Below, piece after piece: positions 54,406 to 63,089 of a DNA stretch of 63,089 bases. Location of the stretch: positions 1-63,089 of the forward strand of contig JANQPQ010000028.1 of NCBI GenBank assembly GCA_028285445.1. Direction: 5' to 3'. The translations under genes were made by a program, and so were the position numbers. The notes under the pieces are model-generated. The model saw only the letters and a list, made by a program, of their open reading frames with translations, was not told where the DNA came from and ran no database searches. The stretch's first letter is position 1, and the number at the start of each line of letters is the position of its first letter. This stretch comes from Cyclobacteriaceae bacterium (GTDB taxonomy: Bacteria > Bacteroidota > Bacteroidia > Cytophagales > Cyclobacteriaceae).

Positions 54406-54801
54406 ATGAGTACACAAAAGTATGCCCACTTCTGGAAAAAATACCGACCTGCAATTTTGAGGTTAATGGTAGATTCCATCGAAGAACCCCAAGAATATAG
54501 ATTTACAAAACATGAATTTGACGATGCCAATCCGAAAAAAACAGGTGGCTACTCGTTCACACTAAAAGTGCATAGCGGTAGAGCTTTAGCAAAAACCGGG
54601 AATGAGGCAGCAGCAACCGACTTATTCATGATGTTGCAAAGGTCTGAAAAGGGAGTGGAACTCACCAGGGACTACATCTTTCAATTTGCTCTAAGCACTG
54701 ATTTTGTTTTGAAAGTTTCAAACGAAGAGTTGCCAAAGCAAGATGAATCGAGTGATGATGAGCTATCGGCAGATGAAGAACCTCAAGCAGACGGGAAGTA
54801 A
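54406..54801 (+). CDS. Small protein with acidic C-terminal tail, unknown function
   Basis: 131 residues with no signal peptide and no membrane span. The first 100 residues are mixed alpha/beta (FWKKYRPAILRLMVDSIEEP, YSFTLKVHSGRALAK, LFMMLQRSEKGVELTRDYIF). The last 25 are strongly acidic and probably disordered (ESSDDELSADEEPQADGK). I do not recognise the family. The coding composition and a start 30 bases after an AT-rich stretch make it a believable gene. It is alone on its strand, with the 587-base spacer upstream and a convergent gene 33 bases downstream. Confidence 0.65.
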   Translation: MSTQKYAHFWKKYRPAILRLMVDSIEEPQEYRFTKHEFDDANPKKTGGYSFTLKVHSGRALAKTGNEAAATDLFMMLQRSEKGVELTRDYIFQFALSTDFVLKVSNEELPKQDESSDDELSADEEPQADGK

Positions 54802-54834
54802 AACTTCACCAAGAGCTAAACGAGGTCATTGACA

Positions 54835-55662
54835 TTACACTTTCCCCAGCCTTCCTGTTATTTCAATCAACCTCAACCATTGCTGATAGAAAAACGGCAG
54901 AGCAGATACGCTTTCAATAAACTGAAACAGGTAAAGAATCAGTGAAAAGATGGCGCCATATTGGAGAAGACCGTCACTTACCAAAGTAAAAATCGAAAGT
55001 ACCAGGAATGCCATCATGACCAGCCAAACCACTGAAAAATTGATTGTTTCCAGGTCTGAAAGCCTGATATTCCAGCGCATAAGCTTTCTGAGATGATTTC
55101 GGAGGGATAACTCCCCTCCCGCTCCTACGCAGTCAACCTGCCGCTCCAATTCGTCATTGTATCCTTTATTTAGCCTTACCGTCTTGCGCTCAGTGAATCC
55201 GTAAACCATAACTACCATTAGTAGTACCAGGGCACACCCCAGAAATACTCTTAAGTCAAGAAATGCTACTATGGTTAAGGTGCCCAGCAAACCAACGCTA
55301 CTATTGATAATTGCCGGAACAGAATTCTCAAAGAACTCGACAACTTCTCCCAGCAACCTTAAATGTGCAGTTTTGGAGGAAGTATCACCTTTCAGTCGGC
55401 TTCCTACAATGGTACCATAGTCTTCATATACTTTGGCATAGAATCGGGAATCGAACCAGCGCCGTCCCGCACCCACAAGCAGTGATACCAGGCCCAATCC
55501 GCCCAACAAGATGGAGCCCGTATACACTTGCTGTAAGCCATCGTCAATTGCCAGGCCGATAAACAAAGGAAATAGAACCAGCAACCCGGCATCCAATAAA
55601 ACCAGCAGCAGCGTCAAGGCAAACTGCTGCCGGAAGTTGCTCAAAATCTGTCTAATTTTCAT
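54835..55662 (-). CDS. ABC transporter six-span domain without ATPase
   Basis: 275 residues that resemble only the membrane domain of a type I ABC exporter: six spans (about 15-35, 50-68, 120-140, 143-160, 215-235 and 240-262) and the coupling-helix style TVRLNKGYNDELERQVDCVG loop between spans four and five (beginning TVRLNKGYNDELE). No nucleotide-binding domain follows, and the stop is followed by the next gene's end. Such half-proteins occur as stand-alone genes in Bacteroidota. The start overlaps the fatty acid hydroxylase gene by 11 bases, so the two are coupled and the job may concern lipids. Confidence 0.78.
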   Translation of the reverse strand: MKIRQILSNFRQQFALTLLLVLLDAGLLVLFPLFIGLAIDDGLQQVYTGSILLGGLGLVSLLVGAGRRWFDSRFYAKVYEDYGTIVGSRLKGDTSSKTAHLRLLGEVVEFFENSVPAIINSSVGLLGTLTIVAFLDLRVFLGCALVLLMVVMVYGFTERKTVRLNKGYNDELERQVDCVGAGGELSLRNHLRKLMRWNIRLSDLETINFSVVWLVMMAFLVLSIFTLVSDGLLQYGAIFSLILYLFQFIESVSALPFFYQQWLRLIEITGRLGKV

Positions 55663-56521
55663 CAGAGGCTTTAGGTACCCAGCCGGGTTTCTTAAACAAA
55701 TAACCCATAGCTTCTTTCCAACTTCTAGCCTTCACCACGTCTTTGAACATATTCACATATTCTACAAAATGCACCTTAACCGGATTGATGGTATTAATCT
55801 GCTTAGTGAGGCCATAAGTAGGCTTGTGCTCCTCATCCTGAAACGTACCGAATAGTCTATCCCAGATAATTAGTAGAGCACCATAGTTCTTGTCCAGGTA
55901 TAGATCATCCGAACCGTGATGGACACGATGGTGGGATGGGCTATTGAATATCCATTCATACCACCCCAATTTTCCAATAAGCTCCGTGTGAATCCAAAAT
56001 TGATAAGTGAGGATAAAAACGATAGCAATCAGAACCACTACTGGATGAAAGCCAACAAGGATTGCTGGCAGATAAAATACCCAAGTGACAAAATTATCTA
56101 TAAAGGAAACCCTCAGTGCCGTGGTGTAATTATAAATCGGTGAGCTATGATGAATGGAGTGATACGTCCACAAGAACCTTATCTCGTGCTCCCACCTATG
56201 TTCCCAATAATAAATAAAGTCCACAAACAGAATCGCTAAAATCGTTGTCCACCAGTTAACTGGGATGGACCAGGGAATTACGCCATCTACCAGAAAGAAG
56301 GTCCAGATAAATAGTGCGGTAGCTGCTTTCTCGGTAAGTTGGGCTGGAATGAAAACGCTTATACTGGCCCACATTTCGCCAATTCGCCACCGATTGATTT
56401 TCTTTTTATACAGTTCCCAAGAGAACTCCACCAAGGCCAGGCCCATAGCAAATACGAAGAAAACCAAGATTAGGAGACCAACATTCTCCTCGACTTGTTT
56501 TACCAGATCTTCCATAGTCAT
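55652..56521 (-). CDS. Fatty acid hydroxylase / sterol desaturase family membrane enzyme
   Basis: 289 residues with about four or five membrane spans (about 15-33, 60-80, 85-105, 130-150 and 155-175). Di-iron histidine motifs are present: HRWEHE (HxxxH), HSIHH (HxxHH) and HHRVHH (HxxHH), with a further WIHTE. The enzyme would hydroxylate a lipid in the membrane; sterols are unlikely in this lineage and a carotenoid or fatty acyl substrate is more probable. It begins directly after the stop of the upstream small secreted protein (TAA followed by ATG with no gap) and overlaps the ABC membrane protein downstream, so three genes form a unit. Confidence 0.88.
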   Translation of the reverse strand: MTMEDLVKQVEENVGLLILVFFVFAMGLALVEFSWELYKKKINRWRIGEMWASISVFIPAQLTEKAATALFIWTFFLVDGVIPWSIPVNWWTTILAILFVDFIYYWEHRWEHEIRFLWTYHSIHHSSPIYNYTTALRVSFIDNFVTWVFYLPAILVGFHPVVVLIAIVFILTYQFWIHTELIGKLGWYEWIFNSPSHHRVHHGSDDLYLDKNYGALLIIWDRLFGTFQDEEHKPTYGLTKQINTINPVKVHFVEYVNMFKDVVKARSWKEAMGYLFKKPGWVPKASDEN

Positions 56522-56935
56522 TTAGTTGTTTTTGTTCTCAATAACTCTTGTCCATGTTTCCTCATTGGAAAATCCCCAATAGGAATAGTGCACTAGAAGG
56601 TGGGTTTCAGACTTCTTTTTTAAAGAGATATCTGTAGTGAAATATTCGTCTTCATCATATTGCACCTTGTAGGAGGCCTCACCATTTTTGCCATCAAACT
56701 CAAGTTTGGTTACTACCATGCTATTGTCCTCGTACTCATCGCCATTTTCATCAGTAAAATGAATGGAGTAGCCCACCACTTTTCCTTGCTCAGACCGGAA
56801 CTCATAAATAGATTTTCCCTTATAGTCTTCGTAAGTGACTTCCCATCTGCCCACTAACTCGGATTCTGATTGAGCCATTGCCAGGGATGACATGACGAGG
56901 GTTAAGGCTGCTGAAAATAAAGTTGTTCTTTTCAT
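56522..56935 (-). CDS. Small secreted beta-rich protein of unknown function
   Basis: 137 residues with a signal peptide (1-21, ending LAMAQ). The mature protein is beta-rich and acidic, with ELVGRWEVTYEDYKGKSIYEF (start ELVGRWEVTYEDY) resembling lipocalin-like or DUF2147-type periplasmic proteins; I would not assign the family firmly. It abuts the fatty acid hydroxylase gene with no spacer, so it may bind or present a lipid. Upstream, 154 bases separate it from the AraC gene and hold an ATCCG/CGGAT dyad. Confidence 0.65.
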   Translation of the reverse strand: MKRTTLFSAALTLVMSSLAMAQSESELVGRWEVTYEDYKGKSIYEFRSEQGKVVGYSIHFTDENGDEYEDNSMVVTKLEFDGKNGEASYKVQYDEDEYFTTDISLKKKSETHLLVHYSYWGFSNEETWTRVIENKNN

Positions 56936-57089
56936 AATAAATTGATTTTTGATCCGCTATACGGATGTCCTATTTTTCATCAAAAATTCAGCTTATAGTA
57001 ATTAGAATCTTCCCTGCCTATAATGTGGGACACTTTTAGGACGATTGATTTGTCCCGAATCATCGGGGATGGGAAGAAAGGCCAATAAA

Positions 57090-58187
57090 TTAAGCCTGCT
57101 GCTGCCGCTTGAATTCGGTGGGGGTTTGCCCTGTAAACTTCTTAAACGTATTGTAAAAGGCCGTTTTGCTATTGAACCCTGCTTCATAGCAAATTGCGAG
57201 AATAGTAACCTGTTTGGCGCGGTCGGAGGTTAATAATGCCTGGGCATCTTTAACCCGATATTGATTTATAAAATCAGAAAAGCTGAGATCCATTTTTTCA
57301 TTGATTACCTGCGACACGTGATGCAGGGATTTCCCAACTCTAACTGAAAGTTCATTGAGTCGATATTCTGGATTGAGATATGGTTTTTCGTCGTCCATAA
57401 TTGCGAGTATCTCCTTCCAGATTTCATCAGCATCCTCCATTGTTAGAGAAGATTTTGAATACTTCTCACTATCGACGGGTAAGTCTTTGTAATCTCCTGT
57501 AACTGCAAATACCGGGAAGCGCATGGCTGCAAAAGAGACAAACAGAGGAAAGATACTGGTGAACATAGACTCCAGCTTCTCGTAGAAAAGCCATTGCTCT
57601 CCGTCAAAGAATGAAACAACTCCACTAATCCAAATAGCTATGTATGTTCCAATGGCCAGTAAAATTAAACTCTTAAGCCAGCTGAAATTTAACTTTTCCC
57701 TGGAATCAAGTTGTACAGCCAACCTAACCCTTTGGATCAGAAGAAAAGACAACAGCAACATTCCGATGTTGAAGAGTATGGCAACATAGTAATCCAGCAA
57801 CAACACCATGAATTGCAGCGGGTAATCGTCTGGTTTGGATAGAATATCCGCAGGTAATAGTGATATAAAAATTACTCTTACCACTGTGTAGATTGCAAAA
57901 GTAAAAACCCAGAATTTCCGCCCGATTGGTATTTTGAATACTGTATGTGCGTAAAGCAAAAACAATGGCCCAATTAGGTGATAGTGAAAATAAGATAAGC
58001 CCAACCCCGGCCACGAGATGTCATTGTAGATGAAGTAGGACTCCATCAAATTATGCGCATTAAATAGCACAATTAATCCAAGAATTGCCCGGGCAGATTT
58101 ACCCTGAACTTTGCTGGTAAAAACAACAACTGCCAAGACCACCGCTACCAGCGCACCAATTAGAGGTATGGTATTTAGAAATGTCAA
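57090..58187 (-). CDS. AraC-family regulator with N-terminal membrane domain
   Basis: 365 residues with the same plan as the regulator at 43624: seven spans within about 1-225 and a C-terminal AraC domain (about 255-365) with YRLNELSVRVGKSLHHVSQV, ILAICYEAGFNSKTAFYNTF and the final TPTEFKRQQ. The gene lies 24 bases downstream of the D-aminoacylase-like gene and is probably cotranscribed with it. Downstream is a 154-base region before the small secreted protein. No copy of the 23-bp repeat seen near the first AraC gene was found here. Confidence 0.86.
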   Translation of the reverse strand: MTFLNTIPLIGALVAVVLAVVVFTSKVQGKSARAILGLIVLFNAHNLMESYFIYNDISWPGLGLSYFHYHLIGPLFLLYAHTVFKIPIGRKFWVFTFAIYTVVRVIFISLLPADILSKPDDYPLQFMVLLLDYYVAILFNIGMLLLSFLLIQRVRLAVQLDSREKLNFSWLKSLILLAIGTYIAIWISGVVSFFDGEQWLFYEKLESMFTSIFPLFVSFAAMRFPVFAVTGDYKDLPVDSEKYSKSSLTMEDADEIWKEILAIMDDEKPYLNPEYRLNELSVRVGKSLHHVSQVINEKMDLSFSDFINQYRVKDAQALLTSDRAKQVTILAICYEAGFNSKTAFYNTFKKFTGQTPTEFKRQQQA

Positions 58188-58211
58188 GTATTATTTATGC
58201 GAGATTATAAC

Positions 58212-59840
58212 TTACAGCTGCACATTACCGGGCCTGGCCGGACCCTTCAACCACTGTCCCGGCCTTTCTCCGGTCAGGGCTCCATTCTTCAATACAAATT
58301 TACCATTAACCATCACATGATCGATACCAACCGGATAGCGATGGGGATCGACAAATGTAGCTTTGTCTTCAATGGTTTCAGCATCGAATATTACAATATC
58401 TGCATAGGCCCCTTCCGCAATTCGCCCTCTTCCTTGCAAGTTAAACTGATCAGCCGGCATGCTTGTCATCTTCCTGACCGCCTCTTCAAGGGTTATGACC
58501 TCTAACTCTCTTACATAGCGCGCAAGTACCCGTGGAAAGGCTCCATAGCTTCGAGGATGAGGGAAGCCGACTCCATAGCTTACCGGATCCCCATCAGTTT
58601 CAATCATGGCCAACGGGTGTTGCATAATTCTAATTACATCCCTCTCATCCATGGCATGGTAGATTGCTGAGAAGCCGCCCTTAAGTTGCAGCTCAATCAC
58701 AAGCTCTATGCCGGTTTCGAGGTTATTCGGAAGGCCTCGGTCAGCAGCCAGATCGCTGAGCCTTTTGCCATTATAAGATTCATCGCTTGGCAGTACCCTA
58801 AACTGTATGCGGCTAAGGTCGCCTCCGGTACGATCGGTTGTAAGGATCCGCCGCATGTCAGTGATAATTTGAGCCCTGGTATCGGCATTGTCAAGACGTT
58901 GAGCAAACTGGTCTCTACCTCCGGCAAAGGCCCATTGGGGAAACAGAATCGATGAAGAAGTACTGGATGCTGTATATGGGTAGAGGTCGTGTCGAATATC
59001 CAAGCCTGCATTATTGGCAGAATCAATAATGGCAAGACTATGTTCGGACCAACCCCACTGTCCCACTCCTGCTGCCTTATGGTGATTGATCTGGGCCGGT
59101 ATATTGGCCTCGGCTGCAATGCGTACAGTTTCCCGAACCGAGTGGAGCAAACCGGTAGCTTCATTTCTCATATGGGTAACGTAAACCCCTCCGTAGCTGG
59201 AAGCAACCTTTGCTAATTCAATTATTTCCTCTGTTTCTGCATAGTTGGCAGGTATATACAGCAATCCTGTTGAAAGGCCCAATGCACCCTGCTTCATAGT
59301 CTCATCCACATACGTTTTCATCTCCTCAAGTTCTTCAGCGGTTGGAGCCCGGTTTTCTAATCCTAGCACCTGCTTTCGAGTCCAGGTATGACCAGCAAAA
59401 AATCCAATATTAGGAACCACCACCAGCGAGGATGCATATTCATCAAGTGGCCAGGGCTGATTGTGAGAATGCAGCGTAGCCATAATGGTTGTGATCCCTT
59501 GTCTGGTAAAGTTCTCTGCTAAGGGATGCTCATGAATGGTGGATTGTATATGGGCGTGATTGTCGATAAAGCCCGGCGATAGAATTTTGCCGGAAATATC
59601 CATAACCTCTGTGGCCTCGTCGTTTGATAGGGAATCTGTTGAGATTACTACTATAATATCATCCTTTATAGCTACGTCAGCAACATACGCAGCATTGCCT
59701 GTACCATCTACGATTGTACCTCCTTTAAAAAGAATATCATATTCTTTAGCAACTGGGGTTGATGTCTCTTCTGGTTCTGATTGTTGAGGTTGACAGGCAA
59801 AAATAGAAAGGGCTAACAGCAACTGTGCAGGGTATTTCAT
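58212..59840 (-). CDS. N-acyl-D-amino-acid deacylase-like amidohydrolase lipoprotein
   Basis: 542 residues, with a lipoprotein signal ending LSIFAC16. The amidohydrolase domain shows FIDNHAHIQS (metal HxH, about 95), GLSTGLLYIPANYAETEEI (D-aminoacylase-type metal-binding cap region), VTHMRNEATG and the closing GAYADIVIFDAETIED (beta-sandwich return). D-aminoacylases hydrolyse N-acylated D-amino acids or D-amino-acid peptides. Here it is probably exposed in the periplasm or outer membrane and could recycle D-amino acids of the cell wall or environment. It begins a unit with the AraC regulator and diverges from the propeller protein gene. Confidence 0.85.
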   Translation of the reverse strand: MKYPAQLLLALSIFACQPQQSEPEETSTPVAKEYDILFKGGTIVDGTGNAAYVADVAIKDDIIVVISTDSLSNDEATEVMDISGKILSPGFIDNHAHIQSTIHEHPLAENFTRQGITTIMATLHSHNQPWPLDEYASSLVVVPNIGFFAGHTWTRKQVLGLENRAPTAEELEEMKTYVDETMKQGALGLSTGLLYIPANYAETEEIIELAKVASSYGGVYVTHMRNEATGLLHSVRETVRIAAEANIPAQINHHKAAGVGQWGWSEHSLAIIDSANNAGLDIRHDLYPYTASSTSSSILFPQWAFAGGRDQFAQRLDNADTRAQIITDMRRILTTDRTGGDLSRIQFRVLPSDESYNGKRLSDLAADRGLPNNLETGIELVIELQLKGGFSAIYHAMDERDVIRIMQHPLAMIETDGDPVSYGVGFPHPRSYGAFPRVLARYVRELEVITLEEAVRKMTSMPADQFNLQGRGRIAEGAYADIVIFDAETIEDKATFVDPHRYPVGIDHVMVNGKFVLKNGALTGERPGQWLKGPARPGNVQL

Positions 59841-59983
59841 TTCAATAGGTTTTCATATGAAGATAGTAATTATGACAAAATTGAATTGCCAACTGGCCCG
59901 TACCGCTTATAAGATAGATTGAAATCGACATTCCCTTTTCCTCTTTATCTGTGTAATTTGCTATAGCACTAAGCCCCACTGCT

Positions 59984-62983
59984 ATGAGAGTACCTATCCT
60001 GGTTTTATGTTGGCTGTCTTTCAGTCAAATCTCAAATGGTCAAGACCTTTCAACCTTAATCAGCCCTTTGGAATGGGATAACGTGGGCCCAAACCGTGGT
60101 GGGAGAAGCATTGCTGTAGCCGGAAGTAATGCCCGTCCAAACGAGTACTATTTTGGGGCTACCGGGGGAGGTTTGTGGAAAACAAATGATGGAGGCACCA
60201 ATTGGCTTCCTGTAACCGATGGGCAAATCAATAGCTCCTCAGTCGGGGCTGTGGCTGTTGCTCCTTCCAATCCTGACATCGTGTATTTGGGAATGGGTGA
60301 AGCACAGCTAAGAGGCAACGTGATGCAAGGAGATGGAATCTATCTATCCTCCGATGCTGGTAAAAGCTGGAAACATATGGGCCTAGCTGAAACCCAGGTG
60401 ATCAGTCGCATACAGGTGCATCCACAGAATCCCGAGATAGCATTTGTCGCAGCCCTTGGCAATCCCTATGGCCCAAATGAAGATCGAGGAATATTTCGCA
60501 CCGGTGATGGGGGCAAGACCTGGCAGAAAGTACTATACAGAGATAACAAGACCGGAGCTATCGATCTGATTATGGATCCCAACGACGCCAATACACTTTA
60601 CGCTAGCTTCTGGCAGGTATACCGCAAACCTTGGATTCTGTGGAGCGGTGGCGAAGGCAGTAGCCTTTATAAATCAACCGATGGTGGTGAAAATTGGCAG
60701 GAACTAACTGCAGCACCCGGATTACCGAAAGGAGTTTGGGGTAAGGTAACTGTCACGTTATCAGCAGCTAATAGCAACATAGTTTATGCAAATATTGAAG
60801 CAAGCGAAGGTGGCTTGTACCGATCGGATGACGCCGGTCGCACCTGGAGGTTAGTGAACAATCACCGGGACTTATGGCAACGAGCCTTCTACTTCTTAAG
60901 AATAAAGGCTGACCCTACCGACGCAGAAACGATCTATGTGTTGAATTTTATTCTGCTCAAATCAACTGATGGCGGCAAGACGTTCGAAACGATAAGAACC
61001 CCTCACGCCGACCACCACGACCTCTGGATTGACCCTACCAATTCTGAACGCATGATTGTCGCCAACGATGGTGGTGGTGCGGTATCAGTAAATGGTGGTA
61101 AAACATGGACGGAGCAGGATTATCCCACGGCCCAGATCTATCGTTTAGAACTGACCTCTGATTATCCTTACCATCTTTGCGGTGCTCAACAGGATAATAC
61201 CACTGTTTGCGTTTCCAGCAGCTTAAGTTACTGGCAAAATCCTCGTAGGGCTGACGCGGGTTGGTACTATGCCATCGGTGGTGGAGAGAATGCCTATATA
61301 GCCAATCATCCAACCAAACCAAATATCTTCTTCTCCGGCGCCACCAACCGCCTGACTCGCTATAACCGCGCGACTGATCAAATTCAGGATGTACAACCTT
61401 ACCCGTTTATGGTGATGGGTGAAGCGGCTAGAGAAATGCCGGAACGCTGGAACTGGGTCTACCCTATTGTATTTTCACCGCTGCCACCCCATCGGTTGTA
61501 TATAGGATCTCAGCACCTGTGGGAAAGTGCAGACGAGGGAAAAACCTGGCAGAAAATAAGCAAAGATCTGACTCGATCAGATCCCGCCACGTTAGGTGAT
61601 TCCGGTGGGCCAATAGTCAAAGACCAAGACGGCCCGGAGATTTACGGGACTTTATACACCATTGCCCCCTCCTATCATGATCCGGAAACCATTTGGACAG
61701 GATCTGATGACGGCCTGGTACAAGTGACAAGAGATAAAGGCAACTCATGGGTGAATGTAACCCCGCCTGATTTACCAGAACATTCAAGAGTTGGTTTAAT
61801 TGCGCCATCCAGACATAACCCAGGAACCGCCTACTTTGCTGCTCGCCGCTATGAAATGAGCGATCGGCAGCCTTACGTCTACAAAACATCAGACTACGGG
61901 CAGTCATGGACCAAAATTATTAATGGCATAGAGGGTGGCCATTTTGCCCATATTATTGCCGAAGACCCAGAGAAGCAGGGCCTGCTCTACTTGGGCACAG
62001 AACACGGGGTCTATGCTTCCATTGATGATGGCGCAAACTGGTTCAAACTCAAGCTTAATCTCCCAGATGTACAAGTTTCTGGAATTAGAGCTATTGGCAA
62101 AGATCTCGTTATTGCCACCCATGGCCGATCTTTCTGGATTTTGCCAGATGTCCATTTGCTCAGGCAGGCTAATGTGAGCCAGTCAGATGCAAAGAATCGA
62201 ATCTTCAATCCAGGAGATTTTATAAGAAGAAATGATATCGGAAGATTCCATGTTTACCTAAACACTGACAACAACTTAAGAGCCTGGATTGAAGATAGTG
62301 ATGGCAAAATGGTTGCAAATTTTAATAGCGATCGTCTAACGACAGGCATGAACACGTTACGATGGAATTTACGCTACCCGGGTGCTACCGTTTTTCCGGG
62401 AATGATATTGGAAGGACCAAGTCCGGCAAGAGGGCCAAACGCGCCCCCTGGTCTATACTATTTTAAGCTCAATGTTAATGGAGAGGAGCTCGTACAGGCT
62501 TTCCGAATAGCAAAAGACCCCAGATTGAAAGCAACTGATGAGGAACTGCAACAGCAGTTTGATCTTGCCATCAAAGTTCGCGATCTAACCAGCCAGGCTA
62601 ATGAAAGTGTAATTATGATCAGGAATTTGAGATCTCAAATAGATGATAGGCTGAAGGAGACGAAAAACAGAAGAGTGCTTAAAACGGCTGAAGATTTCAA
62701 AACGAGAATAGGCGCTATTGAGGCGGAGCTCTATCAGGTGCGGAACCAAAGCCCCAAAGACAAGATTGCATTTCCAATCAAACTCAATAATCGGTTATCT
62801 GGCTTGATGTCAATTATTGAATTTGGGGATGGTGCCCCCAATGCCGGCGCCTATCAGATATTCGCCGAGTTAGAATCGGAGATGCAGAAGCAAATGGGCG
62901 CATTGGAAAATGCCTTAAAAAGTTTGACCCCGCTCAGTGCCAGTTTTGAAAAAGCCGGGTTGCAAGCTCTGGAAATTCGCTGA
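59984..62983 (+). CDS. Large secreted BNR/sortilin-type beta-propeller protein
   Basis: 999 residues. A signal peptide (1-20) precedes two long sets of BNR/VPS10-like blades, visible as repeated SxDxGxxW motifs: KTNDGGTNW, SSDAGKSWKH, TGDGGKTWQK, STDGGENWQE, SDDAGRTWR and STDGGKTF in the first half, then SADEGKTWQK, TRDKGNSW, TSDYGQSWT and SIDDGANWFK. Residues from about 740 form a beta-sandwich-like region (LRWNLRYPGATVFPG) and a C-terminal coiled segment (850-960). Exported sortilin-like proteins of this size occur widely in Bacteroidota; their ligands are mostly unknown. Glycosidase activity is not supported by any active-site motif. Confidence 0.84.
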   Translation: MRVPILVLCWLSFSQISNGQDLSTLISPLEWDNVGPNRGGRSIAVAGSNARPNEYYFGATGGGLWKTNDGGTNWLPVTDGQINSSSVGAVAVAPSNPDIVYLGMGEAQLRGNVMQGDGIYLSSDAGKSWKHMGLAETQVISRIQVHPQNPEIAFVAALGNPYGPNEDRGIFRTGDGGKTWQKVLYRDNKTGAIDLIMDPNDANTLYASFWQVYRKPWILWSGGEGSSLYKSTDGGENWQELTAAPGLPKGVWGKVTVTLSAANSNIVYANIEASEGGLYRSDDAGRTWRLVNNHRDLWQRAFYFLRIKADPTDAETIYVLNFILLKSTDGGKTFETIRTPHADHHDLWIDPTNSERMIVANDGGGAVSVNGGKTWTEQDYPTAQIYRLELTSDYPYHLCGAQQDNTTVCVSSSLSYWQNPRRADAGWYYAIGGGENAYIANHPTKPNIFFSGATNRLTRYNRATDQIQDVQPYPFMVMGEAAREMPERWNWVYPIVFSPLPPHRLYIGSQHLWESADEGKTWQKISKDLTRSDPATLGDSGGPIVKDQDGPEIYGTLYTIAPSYHDPETIWTGSDDGLVQVTRDKGNSWVNVTPPDLPEHSRVGLIAPSRHNPGTAYFAARRYEMSDRQPYVYKTSDYGQSWTKIINGIEGGHFAHIIAEDPEKQGLLYLGTEHGVYASIDDGANWFKLKLNLPDVQVSGIRAIGKDLVIATHGRSFWILPDVHLLRQANVSQSDAKNRIFNPGDFIRRNDIGRFHVYLNTDNNLRAWIEDSDGKMVANFNSDRLTTGMNTLRWNLRYPGATVFPGMILEGPSPARGPNAPPGLYYFKLNVNGEELVQAFRIAKDPRLKATDEELQQQFDLAIKVRDLTSQANESVIMIRNLRSQIDDRLKETKNRRVLKTAEDFKTRIGAIEAELYQVRNQSPKDKIAFPIKLNNRLSGLMSIIEFGDGAPNAGAYQIFAELESEMQKQMGALENALKSLTPLSASFEKAGLQALEIR

Positions 62984-62997
62984 CTGCCAGATAGTAT

Positions 62998-63089
62998 TTA
63001 CAGAGTGGTAGTTACCTTATCGAATTTTGTGCTTACCATATACCTCGAAGGCAGGGACACTCCTTTTGGCGAATCGGGCAAGGTTAGAA
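62998..63089 (-). CDS. Possible C-terminal end of a gene leaving the window
   Basis: On the - strand a frame enters from the right edge and runs 29 codons to a TAA at 62998-63000. The peptide (PDSPKGVSLPSRYMVSTKFD and then KVTTTL) has a plausible beta-strand composition. It converges on the propeller gene with a 14-base gap. The call is weak because only 92 bases are visible and another frame is also open for part of it. Confidence 0.35.
   Translation of the reverse strand, partial: LTLPDSPKGVSLPSRYMVSTKFDKVTTTL

Noticed and set aside
56936-57060. GTGTCCCACA and ATTCAG stretches as further copies of the AraC-linked 23-bp element
   Set aside because: Only short pieces agree and the order of blocks is not kept.
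59852-59861. TTCATATGAA palindrome between the D-aminoacylase and propeller genes as an operator
   Set aside because: Ten bases in AT-rich DNA, with no flanking support.
1-63089. Mobile elements, CRISPR arrays, prophage or toxin-antitoxin modules
   Set aside because: No transposase, integrase, Cas, phage structural or toxin-like gene was recognised and no regularly spaced repeats were seen.

Overview
The window reads as a chromosomal segment of a Bacteroidota bacterium, most likely a Cytophagales-type environmental (probably marine) heterotroph. The reasons are the family content: LytTR regulators paired with LytS/YehU-type histidine kinases, AraC regulators with an N-terminal multi-spanning membrane domain, a TonB-dependent receptor with a CarboxypepD_reg-like domain, DUF5916 and DUF3526 proteins, and many large MacB/FtsX-type permeases without a dedicated ATPase. 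Intergenic spaces are short, the AT content is moderate, and every long reading frame is intact. I see no rRNA, tRNA, insertion sequence, phage gene or CRISPR array. The species assignment is inference from gene content only.

Layout, left end. 1-6 kb (+): the tail of an outer-membrane protein, a secreted metallo-beta-lactamase-fold hydrolase, an FtsX-type permease, and an overlapping TolB-propeller/MORN/TonB-C fusion. 6-10 kb: a Rieske oxygenase behind a 17-bp inverted repeat, a LytTR two-component pair, and a divergent serine hydrolase. 10-13 kb (-): a Tat-type molybdopterin oxidoreductase and its iron-sulfur partner, with no NrfD-type membrane subunit nearby. 13-19 kb (-): two FtsX-type permeases with a PadR regulator. 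19-22 kb (-): an MtfA-like zinc peptidase with a SEC-C tail, a small membrane protein and a YtcJ-like amidohydrolase lipoprotein.

The centre (about 22.3-39.7 kb, all on -) is the most striking part: fourteen closely packed genes that look like one metal-acquisition unit. In transcription order they are a small His/Cys-rich exported protein, two tandem FecB/BtuF-like binding lipoproteins, a FecCD-type permease, an FtsX-type permease, a FecE-type ATPase, an aspartoacylase-like M14 protein, a DUF5916 outer-membrane protein, an ABC-2 ATPase with two DUF3526 permeases, a Kelch protein, a COG0523 GTPase and DUF1826. At its head lies a perfect 7-1-7 palindrome, TGCAACA-G-TGTTGCA, the layout of a Fur-family (Fur/Zur) operator. 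COG0523 plus DUF1826 points to zinc, so I read the whole as a candidate Zur-controlled zinc or zinc-chelate uptake system.

Right end. 39.7-43.5 kb (-): a PadR regulator behind a 21-bp inverted repeat, its FtsX-type permease and a membrane protein. 43.6-45.9 kb (+): a membrane-anchored AraC regulator and a YceI-TPR fusion, both preceded by the same 23-bp element. 45.9-47.9 kb: a serine-hydrolase homologue that has lost its catalytic motifs, divergent from a short membrane-tethered winged-helix regulator. 48-52.3 kb (+): a second LytTR pair and a TonB-dependent receptor; the kinase gene and the receptor gene share an upstream element at nearly equal distance from their starts. 52.3-53.8 kb (-): an RhlE helicase followed by a cold-shock protein, behind a 587-bp non-coding stretch. 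54.4-63 kb: an unknown acidic-tailed protein, an ATPase-less ABC membrane domain, a fatty acid hydroxylase, a small secreted protein, a second AraC regulator, a D-aminoacylase-like lipoprotein, a large BNR/sortilin-type propeller protein, and possibly the tail of a further gene at the right edge.
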